Program-made: the position numbers and the translations under genes
Shown here: positions 57,942-64,000 of the stretch, piece after piece
Layout: the number at the start of each line of letters is the position of its first letter
Numbering within the stretch: position 1 is the first letter of the stretch
Assembly (NCBI RefSeq): GCF_900111005.1
Contig: NZ_FOFV01000016.1
Span: 124,001-188,000 of the forward strand
Source of the DNA: Lentzea albida
GTDB taxonomy: Bacteria; Actinomycetota; Actinomycetes; Mycobacteriales; Pseudonocardiaceae
Direction of reading: 5' to 3'
DNA: 64,000 nucleotides
The notes under the pieces: model-generated
Databases searched by the model: none
What the model saw: the letters and a program-made list of their open reading frames with translations, nothing else
What the model was told of the DNA's origin: nothing

Positions 57942-59107
57942 TGACCGACGGTGCGATCGTCATCGTCGGTGCGGGCCAGGCGGGGTGCCAGGCCGCGGTG
58001 TCCCTGCGAGAACGGGGACACCGCGGCACCATCACGCTGATCGGCGACGAGGGCGCGCTGCCCTACCAGCGCCCGCCGCTCACCAAGGCCTACCTGCAGG
58101 GGGACATCGGGTTCGGCGACCTGGTGTTCCGCCAGGAGACCTACTACACCGAGCACGACATCACGCTCGTGCTCGACGACCCGGTGGTCTCCGTGGACCG
58201 CGCGGCCCGCAGCGTCACGTTGCGCTCGGGCCGCGCGGTCGGCTACGAGAACCTCGTGCTGGCAACGGGGTCGCGGCCACGGCCGATCCCCGGCGCGCAC
58301 ACGATCCGGACCGTCGCCGACGCCGACTCCGCCCGTCCCCAGGGACACGTGGTCGCGATCGGAGCCGGGTTCATCGGGCTCGAGTACGCCGCCGTGGCGA
58401 GCGAGGCCGGGTGCGACGTCACCGTCATCGAGGCGCAACCCCGTGCGCTGGCGCGGGTCCTGTCCGAGGAGACGGCCGCGCACGTCGTGCAGGTGCACCG
58501 AAGGCGAGGCGTGAAGTTCCTCTTCAACGCCATGGTGTCCGAGGTGCGCGAAGGCGAGGTCGTGCTCGCGGACGGCACGGTGCTGCCCGCCGACGTCGTC
58601 GTGGCGGGCATCGGCGTGGTGCCGAACGTCGAACTCGCGCAGGAGGCCGGGCTGACCGTGGACGACGGGATCGTGGTCGACCCGTGGCTGCGCACGTCCG
58701 ACCCGGCGGTGTTCGCGATCGGCGACTGCGCGCGGTTCCACCACGGCGCGGAGCAGGTCCGGCTGGAGTGCGTGCAGAACGCCGTCGACCAGGGCAGCAC
58801 GGTCGCCGCGGTCATCACGGGCTCGGCCGAGCCGCACGGCCAGGTGCCGTGGTTCTGGAGCGACCAGTACGCGATGAAAGTGCAGATCGCCGGCGTCACC
58901 ACCGGGCACGACAGGGCCGTGGTGACGGGAGATCCGATCTCCGGCGCGTTCTCGGTGTTCTGCTTCTCCGGTGACCGGCTGCTCGGCGTCGAGTCGGTCA
59001 ACAAGCCCGTCGACCACGTCCTCGCGCGGCGGCTGCTCGCGGCGAACTGCCCGATCCGGCCCGAGATGGTCGCGGTCCCCGGCTTCGACCTGCGCACCGC
59101 GGCCTGA
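57941..59107 (+). CDS. FAD-dependent ferredoxin reductase
   Basis: 388 residues from ATG 57941. FAD site VIVGAGQAGCQAAVSLRERG, family motif YQRPPLTKAYLQ, NAD site HVVAIGAGFIGLEYAAVASEAG, and second FAD motif VFAIGDCARFHHGA; putidaredoxin-reductase-type. Transfers electrons from NAD(P)H to the ferredoxin encoded two genes upstream, hence to the cluster P450. Coupled to the ketoreductase stop. Strong terminator follows. Confidence 0.94.
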   Translation: MTDGAIVIVGAGQAGCQAAVSLRERGHRGTITLIGDEGALPYQRPPLTKAYLQGDIGFGDLVFRQETYYTEHDITLVLDDPVVSVDRAARSVTLRSGRAVGYENLVLATGSRPRPIPGAHTIRTVADADSARPQGHVVAIGAGFIGLEYAAVASEAGCDVTVIEAQPRALARVLSEETAAHVVQVHRRRGVKFLFNAMVSEVREGEVVLADGTVLPADVVVAGIGVVPNVELAQEAGLTVDDGIVVDPWLRTSDPAVFAIGDCARFHHGAEQVRLECVQNAVDQGSTVAAVITGSAEPHGQVPWFWSDQYAMKVQIAGVTTGHDRAVVTGDPISGAFSVFCFSGDRLLGVESVNKPVDHVLARRLLAANCPIRPEMVAVPGFDLRTAA

Positions 59108-59112
59108 GGAAC

Positions 59113-59153
59113 GCGAAGAAGCCCCCTTCTCCTGCGGAAGGGGGCTTCTTCGC
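59113..59153. terminator. Shared terminator reductase / epoxide hydrolase
   Basis: 17-bp perfect arms (59113-59129, 59137-59153) with a 7-nt loop, in a 50-bp gap between convergent genes. Confidence 0.88.
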
Positions 59154-59157
59154 GCGT

Positions 59158-60273
59158 TCAGCGGACGTGGCGGAAGAAGGTGCGGAGCTCCTGCACGAGC
59201 ACGTCCGGGCGCTCGATGCCGGGGAAGTGGCCGCCCACCTCGGCGTCGTTCCAGTAGCGCAGGTCGGTGAACCTGGCCTCGATCCACGCCTTCGGCATGC
59301 GCGCGTCCTTCGGGAAGATCGTCACGCCGGTCGGCACGGAGACCTGGTGCATCGAGACCTTGTTGTGCGACTCCCAGTACAGCCGCGCGGCCGACGTCGC
59401 CGTGCCGGTGAACCAGTAGATCGACACGGCGTCGAGCAGCTTGTCGACGGGAACCACTTCCTCGAACGCGCGGTCGTGGTCGGTCCACGAGTAGTACTTC
59501 TCCGCGATCCACGCCAGCAGCGCCACAGGGGAGTCCTGCAGGCCGTAGCCGATCGTCTGCGGCTTGGACATCTGGATCGCGGAGTACCCGGCCTCCGTCG
59601 CCTGGAACTGCTTCAGGGCGGCCAGCCCGGCGTAGTCGCGCTGGGTCAGCTCCACCTGCGCCTCGGGCGGTCCGGCGAACACCATCGTCAGGTGGATGCC
59701 GATCAGCCGGGACGCGTCGACGTGGCCCAGCTCCGCGGTGACGAACGAACCCCAGTCGCCGCCGTGCGCGGCATAGCGCTCATAGCCCAGGCCGGTCATC
59801 AACGACGACCAGGCGCGCGCGATCCTCTCGACGCCCCACCCGGTTTCCGCCGGCCGGTCGGAGAACCCGTAGCCCGGCAGGGAGGGCACGACGACGTGGA
59901 ACGCGTCCGCGGGGTCGGCGGGGTTCGTCAGGGGCTCGATCACGTCCAGGAACTCGAGCACCGAACCGGGCCAGCCGTGCGTGAGCAGCAACGGCGTGGC
60001 GCCCTCGTGCGGCGAGCGGACGTGCAGGAAGTGGATGCCCAGCCCGTCGATCTCGGCGCGGAACTGGGGGAGCGAGTTCAGCTTCGCCTCGATCGCGCGC
60101 CAGTCGTACTTGTGCTCCCAGTGCTCCGCGAGCGAGCGGACGAAGGACAGCGGCGCGCCCTGCGACCAGTCGGACACCGTCTCCGCGTCGGGCCAGCGGG
60201 TCAGCGACAGACGGGCGCGCAGATCGTCCACAGAGGACTCAGGGACCGTGACCTCGAACTCGGTGACGTTCAT
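59158..60273 (-). CDS. Epoxide hydrolase (EHN-domain alpha/beta hydrolase)
   Basis: 371 residues from ATG 60273. N-terminal EHN domain (VTEFEVTVPESSVDDLRARLSLTRWPDAETVSDWSQGAPLSFVRSLAEHWEHKYDWRAIEAKLN) precedes the hydrolase core: LTHGWPGSVLEFLDVIEPL oxyanion loop, nucleophile Asp173 in AAHGGDWGSFVTAEL, and late VGGHFPGIERPD His. Microsomal/juvenile-hormone type. Opens epoxides made by an oxygenase; relatives act in diazofluorene/angucycline pathways (Alp1U, Lom6), which fits the cluster type. Divergent from the P450 with a TCGA-repeat promoter. Confidence 0.92.
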   Translation of the reverse strand: MNVTEFEVTVPESSVDDLRARLSLTRWPDAETVSDWSQGAPLSFVRSLAEHWEHKYDWRAIEAKLNSLPQFRAEIDGLGIHFLHVRSPHEGATPLLLTHGWPGSVLEFLDVIEPLTNPADPADAFHVVVPSLPGYGFSDRPAETGWGVERIARAWSSLMTGLGYERYAAHGGDWGSFVTAELGHVDASRLIGIHLTMVFAGPPEAQVELTQRDYAGLAALKQFQATEAGYSAIQMSKPQTIGYGLQDSPVALLAWIAEKYYSWTDHDRAFEEVVPVDKLLDAVSIYWFTGTATSAARLYWESHNKVSMHQVSVPTGVTIFPKDARMPKAWIEARFTDLRYWNDAEVGGHFPGIERPDVLVQELRTFFRHVR

Positions 60274-60295
60274 GCGTGGCACGTTACGGACGGCA

Positions 60296-60314
60296 CCTCG
60301 AAGTGCCCTCGAAG
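60296..60314. promoter_or_regulatory. Candidate SARP operator, epoxide hydrolase / P450 promoters
   Basis: CCTCGAAG (60296-60303) and CCTCGAAG (60307-60314): identical 8-mers with exactly 11-bp pitch, in the divergent promoter. Pitch and core fit SARP direct-repeat operators. Confidence 0.62.
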
Positions 60315-60390
60315 CCGGTCCAGCGGACATCCAGGGCATCTCCACGCGCGGCTGGCACGGTCAAGCGCGGCTGACGAGAAGGGAACCGCC

Positions 60391-61602
60391 ATGACCAACG
60401 CCGAGACAGAGCTGACGCCTTTCCCCTGGCACCGCAAGTGCCCGTACCAGCCCCCGGAGGAATACGCGCAGCTCCGGCCGGAAACCCCCATCGCGAAGGT
60501 CGGGCTCCGCACCGGTCGCGAGGCGTACGTCGTCACGAGCTACGAGCACGTGCGCAAGCTCCTCACCGAGCCGAACGCGAGCTCCGACCGCGGGCACGAG
60601 GGTTTCCCGTACTACATCGACATCCCGCCCCAGTTCCGCACCGAGGGCTCGTTCATCGGCTGGGACCCGCCCAAGCACACGGTCTACCGCCGGATGGCCG
60701 CGGTCTCGGGTGAGTTCACCAAGCAGCGCGTCCGCGCGATGCTGCCCCGCATCGAGCAGATCGTCGACGAGCGGATCGACGCGATGCTGGAGCAGGGCGG
60801 GCCGATCGACCTCGTCACGGCGCTCGCGCTGCCGGTGCCGCTGACGATCGTCTGCGAGATCCTCGGCATTCCGCACCAGGACCACGACTACCTGCACGAC
60901 CGCACCGACAAGCTGTTCGGCGGCAAGTCCTCCGCCGAGGTGCGCATGGCCGCCATCACCGAGCTGAACGGCTACCTGGCCGGCCTGCTCGAGAAGAAGC
61001 TCGAGGAGCCGGGCGAGGACCTGATCAGCCGCATCGTCGTCCGCTTCCACGAGGCCGGTCTCTACGACAGCCGCGAGCTCGTCAACCTGGTCCGCCTGCT
61101 GCTGAACGGCGGTCACGAGACCAGCGCCGCGATGATCGCGATCGGCGCCATGACCCTGCTGGAGCACCCCGACCAGCTGGAGAAGCTGAAGAACGACTGG
61201 AGCCTCGCGCCCAACGCCGTCGAGGAGCTGCTGCGCTACCTCACGCCGGGCGACCTCGCGTCCTCCCGCGTGGCGCTGGCCGACATCGACGCCGGCCCCG
61301 TCACCATCAAGGAGGGCGAGGGCATGATCATCTGCGGTGGCGCCGCCAACCGCGACCCCGAGACCTTCCCGGAGCCCGACAAGTTCGACATCGAGCGCCC
61401 GAACGCGCGCAACCACGTCGCGTTCGGCTACGGCGTGCACCACTGCATCGGCGCCGAGATCGCCCGCGTCGAGCTCACGGTCGTGCTCACCAAGCTGTTC
61501 CAGCGCATCCCGAACCTCCGGCTCGCCAAGCCGTGGAACGAGCTGCAGTACAAGGACGGCGCGGTCATGTACGGCGTCTACGAAATGCCCGTCACCTGGT
61601 GA
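60391..61602 (+). CDS. Cytochrome P450, polyketide tailoring
   Basis: 403 residues from ATG 60391. I-helix LLNGGHETSAAMIAIG with Thr, K-helix EELLRYLT (E-x-x-R), heme ligand Cys352 in FGYGVHHCIGAEIARVE. Oxidises the polyketide or sugar substrate, with the cluster ferredoxin and reductase as probable donors. Shares its promoter region with the epoxide hydrolase, so epoxidation followed by opening is one attractive sequence (inferred). Confidence 0.94.
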   Translation: MTNAETELTPFPWHRKCPYQPPEEYAQLRPETPIAKVGLRTGREAYVVTSYEHVRKLLTEPNASSDRGHEGFPYYIDIPPQFRTEGSFIGWDPPKHTVYRRMAAVSGEFTKQRVRAMLPRIEQIVDERIDAMLEQGGPIDLVTALALPVPLTIVCEILGIPHQDHDYLHDRTDKLFGGKSSAEVRMAAITELNGYLAGLLEKKLEEPGEDLISRIVVRFHEAGLYDSRELVNLVRLLLNGGHETSAAMIAIGAMTLLEHPDQLEKLKNDWSLAPNAVEELLRYLTPGDLASSRVALADIDAGPVTIKEGEGMIICGGAANRDPETFPEPDKFDIERPNARNHVAFGYGVHHCIGAEIARVELTVVLTKLFQRIPNLRLAKPWNELQYKDGAVMYGVYEMPVTW

Positions 61603-61617
61603 CTTCCAGCGCCACAA

Positions 61618-61657
61618 CGAGAAGGGCCCGCCGGTTGCTCCCGGCGGGCCCTTCTCG
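61618..61657. terminator. Shared terminator P450 / acyltransferase
   Basis: 17-bp perfect arms (61618-61634, 61641-61657) with a 6-nt loop; arms extend imperfectly by several pairs. GAAGGGCCC type stem. Confidence 0.87.
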
Positions 61658-61665
61658 TGTTGTGC

Positions 61666-62841
61666 CTAGCGGACAGCGGCAACGACATCCTCCTGCGGGG
61701 ACGTCTGCAGCGGCTTCACGGGCGTGCGGCCGAACTTCCGCATGAACGGGGTCTCCACCCACGCGAACAGCGCCCAGGAGAGCAGCAGGGACACCGCGAA
61801 GGCCGCCACGAGGAACGCCAGGGCGACCGGGGTCGACCAGGCCTTGCCGCCGAAGCCGCCGAACGCGTTGATCTCCGTGCCGAACGCCCAGTGCCCGTAC
61901 GTCAGCACCAGCCGGTGCACGAGGTAGAACGCGAACGACACCTCACCCAGCCACACCATGCCGGGACGGGCGAAGAACGTCCTGCGCCCCTTGACGTCCG
62001 CGACGGCCGCGGCCGGGATCAGCAGGGCCAGCGGGATGATCGTCGCGCCGGTGAACGCCCACAGGAACGGCACGAACAGCGAGGCGACGTAGCCGACGAC
62101 CGCGAGCGCGACGCCCCACTTGACGCCCAGACCGATCCACCGCCCGGTCATGACGATCCGCGCGAGGACCATGCCGAGCGCGAACTCGAACAGGCGCGAG
62201 ACCGGGAAGTTGTAGACGAACCAGATCTGGGTGTAGGACGCGGGACCCCACGGCCAGACCGGCGCCGACGGCAGCGCCAGCTTGGCGATCAGCGGCACCA
62301 GCAGCACCGCGAGGACCGCGGCGCCGGCGTAGAGCCACAGCCGGGACGGGCGGATCTTGTTGACCAGCACCAGCAGGAACGGGAAGGACAGGTAGAACAG
62401 GGCCTCGACGGACAACGACCACGCGACGCCGTTGCCGGACAGCAGGACGTCGTAGTTCGGGACCCACGCCTGCAACAGGAACAGGTTCGCCAGGGCGGAG
62501 GCCGGGTCGACCGCCTGCCGGAACACCAGCAGCAGCACGATCGCCGCGACGAACGTGACGACGTGGTTGGGCAGGATCTTGGCGAACCGCCGCCGGAAGA
62601 AGTTCCCCTTCGTGTCACCGGGCCGCGCCGAGTACGTCAGCACGAATCCACTGAGGACGAAGAAGAACGACACGCCGACGAACCCGGCGGTGCTCGTCGC
62701 GAGCATGTACAGGAAGCCGATCTCAGGAGTCCTGAAGAGGAACTCCAGGCTGCCGTGGAAGACGAAGACCATTGCCGCGGCGACGAACCGCATGCCCGTC
62801 AGCGACGGGAGTCTCGACGAACTCGCTACTTGGCTCGACAC
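61666..62841 (-). CDS. Acyltransferase 3 family membrane protein (OafA/MdmB-like)
   Basis: 391 residues from GTG 62841; the frame upstream to 63021 lacks coding character. SSSRLPSLTGMRFVAAAMVFVFHGSLEF is the standard N-terminus with catalytic His in the first membrane helix, and VSFFFVLSGFVLTYSARPGD, RRRFAKILPNHVV follow; about ten membrane helices in total. O-acylates sugars or macrolide/polyketide hydroxyls (MdmB, CarE examples). Here most likely acylates the deoxysugar or the aglycone. Divergent from the 2,3-dehydratase. Confidence 0.9.
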   Translation of the reverse strand: MSSQVASSSRLPSLTGMRFVAAAMVFVFHGSLEFLFRTPEIGFLYMLATSTAGFVGVSFFFVLSGFVLTYSARPGDTKGNFFRRRFAKILPNHVVTFVAAIVLLLVFRQAVDPASALANLFLLQAWVPNYDVLLSGNGVAWSLSVEALFYLSFPFLLVLVNKIRPSRLWLYAGAAVLAVLLVPLIAKLALPSAPVWPWGPASYTQIWFVYNFPVSRLFEFALGMVLARIVMTGRWIGLGVKWGVALAVVGYVASLFVPFLWAFTGATIIPLALLIPAAAVADVKGRRTFFARPGMVWLGEVSFAFYLVHRLVLTYGHWAFGTEINAFGGFGGKAWSTPVALAFLVAAFAVSLLLSWALFAWVETPFMRKFGRTPVKPLQTSPQEDVVAAVR

Positions 62842-62909
62842 GGTGGGGACCTTTCGGAAAGCGGATCGACGGTGGTCGCCCGATGGTGGGAACACGCCAT
62901 GGCGAATGG

Positions 62910-62928
62910 CTCGCGACCTGCTCGAAGG
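62910..62928. promoter_or_regulatory. Candidate SARP operator, acyltransferase / 2,3-dehydratase promoters
   Basis: CTCGCGA (62910-62916) and CTCGAAG (62921-62927) at 11-bp pitch, same CTCG core as at 60296, in the divergent promoter. Confidence 0.5.
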
Positions 62929-63014
62929 CTTTTCCCTCCGCCACTTCCCGATCCGTTCTCCAGCGGGCGCGGACACCGTTTCGGAGTCGAGGGAAGTCCC
63001 CCAGGGAGGTTGCC

Positions 63015-64000
63015 GTGCCACCGTCCACCACGGAGCTGCGCAGGCGGGAGGACACCGACCTCCCGACGAGGCTCGCGAAGTCCGCCGCCACCGAGCAGGG
63101 GGCGTTCCTGCAGACCGAGCACTTCGACCTGTGGCTCACCGAACGCTGGCTCGCCAACGCGTTCCGCGTCGAGCGCATCCCGTTCGCCGACCTGGACCTC
63201 TGGTACACCGAGGAGGAGACGGGGAACATCCGGCACCAGAGCGGGAAGTTCTTCACCGTCGAGGGCCTGAAGGTCGACACGCCCACGCGGTCGTGGAGCC
63301 AGCCGATCATCCGCCAGCCCGAGGTGGGGATGCTCGGCATTCTGGTCAAGGAGTTCAACGGCGTTCTGCACTGCCTGATGCAGGCGAAGATGGAGCCGGG
63401 CAACCCGAACCTGCTCCAGCTCTCGCCGACCGTGCAGGCCACGAAGTCGAACTACACCCGCGTGCACAAGGGCGCCAAGGTGAAGTACCTGGAGTACTTC
63501 GCCGAGGGCGCCCAGCGCGGCCGCGTGATCGTCGACGTGCTCCAGTCCGAGCACGGTTCGTGGTTCTACCGCAAGAGCAACCGCAACATCGTCGTCGAGG
63601 TGACCGAGGACGTGCCCGCCGACGACGACTTCGTCTGGCTCACGCTCGGCCAGGTCAACTCGTTGCTGCACCGGGACAACCTCGTCAACATGGACTCGCG
63701 CACGGTGCTCTCGTGCCTGCCCGCGCGCGGTTTCGGCGAGCCCGCCACCGAGTTCCAGTCCGCGCTGCTGGCGTCCCGGGACCCGCACGCGGGCGCGCTG
63801 TCGGCGACACCGGACGTGCTGAGCTGGTTCACCGGCCAGCGCGCCGACCACGACATCGACGTCTCGCGCGTGCCGCTGGGCCAGGTGCCGGGCTGGATCC
63901 GCACCGACGACGAGATCAGCCGCGAGGACGGGAAGTTCTTCCGGTGCGTGGCGGTGCGGGCGATCGCCGGCAACCGCGAGGTGACCAGCTGGACGCAGCC
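63015..64000 (+). CDS. NDP-hexose 2,3-dehydratase (3' end outside window)
   Basis: At least 328 residues from GTG 63015 (GGGAGG upstream); cut by the right edge. Tandem-repeat architecture of the family (about 470 residues): first repeat with SWSQPIIRQPEVGMLGILVKEFNGVLHCLMQAKMEPGNPNLLQLSPTVQATKSNYTRVHKG and the GKFF motif; the second repeat begins near the end (GKFFRCVAVRAIAGNREVTSWTQP). TylX3/UrdS/EvaA/Gra-orf27 type: removes the 2-hydroxyl of NDP-4-keto-6-deoxyglucose as the first step to 2,6-dideoxysugars; the unstable product is reduced by the 3-ketoreductase at 54244. Confidence 0.95.
   Translation, partial: MPPSTTELRRREDTDLPTRLAKSAATEQGAFLQTEHFDLWLTERWLANAFRVERIPFADLDLWYTEEETGNIRHQSGKFFTVEGLKVDTPTRSWSQPIIRQPEVGMLGILVKEFNGVLHCLMQAKMEPGNPNLLQLSPTVQATKSNYTRVHKGAKVKYLEYFAEGAQRGRVIVDVLQSEHGSWFYRKSNRNIVVEVTEDVPADDDFVWLTLGQVNSLLHRDNLVNMDSRTVLSCLPARGFGEPATEFQSALLASRDPHAGALSATPDVLSWFTGQRADHDIDVSRVPLGQVPGWIRTDDEISREDGKFFRCVAVRAIAGNREVTSWTQ

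Noticed and set aside
57935..59512. 525-residue minus frame over the ferredoxin reductase
   Set aside because: Shadow; reductase has both FAD and NAD motifs and a coupled start.
61657..63270. 537-residue plus frame over the acyltransferase
   Set aside because: Arg/Glu/His-rich shadow of a membrane protein gene.

Overview
High-GC actinobacterial DNA, most likely from a filamentous member of the Pseudonocardiales (Lentzea/Saccharothrix/Actinosynnema type). The grounds are very high GC3, frequent GTG starts with short or absent leaders, an actinobacterial fabD-fabH-acpP-fabF operon with a FasR-like regulator, an AceE-type pyruvate dehydrogenase next to a DUF3052 gene, and secondary-metabolite genes at both ends. 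The taxon is inferred from gene content, not from a marker gene.

Region by region. 1-5.76 kb (minus strand): an amf/ram-type class III lanthipeptide operon (LanKC synthetase, a 53-residue precursor missing from ordinary ORF calling, two ABC half-transporters, the last cut by the window edge). 5.76-7.78 kb: a gene-poor stretch with one small secreted/anchored protein, a 144-bp imperfect inverted repeat and a C-rich low-complexity block. 7.78-12.6 kb: fatty acid synthase II operon and its probable activator. 12.7-22.2 kb: secreted S33 peptidase, CmpX-like channel, rmlA-rmlB (dTDP-4-keto-6-deoxyglucose supply), AlkZ-like glycosylase, beta-propeller phytase, PnuC-like transporter, M14 carboxypeptidase, GNAT. 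22.2-29.9 kb: a divergent locus with an XRE-TPR regulator, a TIR protein, a degenerate Ser/Thr kinase with PASTA and NPCBM-like parts, and a 1164-residue TIR/HEAT-like protein; this is a candidate biological-conflict system. 30-38.3 kb: aceE, DUF3052, peroxiredoxin, tRNA-Val, a probable frameshifted gene, a P450 and metabolic genes. 38.3-42.9 kb: 49-bp degenerate tandem repeats, CsbD, then an ECF sigma factor in an eight-member Asp23/Gls24-AmaP operon whose first gene fuses an anti-sigma zinc-binding motif to the Gls24-like part. 43-46.7 kb: lipA, short-chain dehydrogenases and a TetR regulator with clear palindromic operators.

46.9-64 kb: the left part of what looks like an aromatic (type II) polyketide glycoside cluster. 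It has a response regulator and sensor kinase (convergent), a SARP activator, acetolactate synthase subunits, SRPBCC and SnoaL-like proteins, an acyl-CoA-dehydrogenase-fold flavoprotein, an NDP-hexose 3-ketoreductase, a Ser-less alpha/beta hydrolase, ferredoxin plus ferredoxin reductase, an ActIII-like ketoreductase ending in the typical GGLGNY, an epoxide hydrolase, a P450, an acyltransferase and an NDP-hexose 2,3-dehydratase cut by the right edge. Minimal PKS genes are not in the window and are expected to the right. Divergent promoters here carry TCGA-type repeats with 10-11 bp pitch that fit SARP operators. The rmlA/rmlB pair 35 kb upstream could supply the activated sugar that the 2,3-dehydratase and 3-ketoreductase act on.
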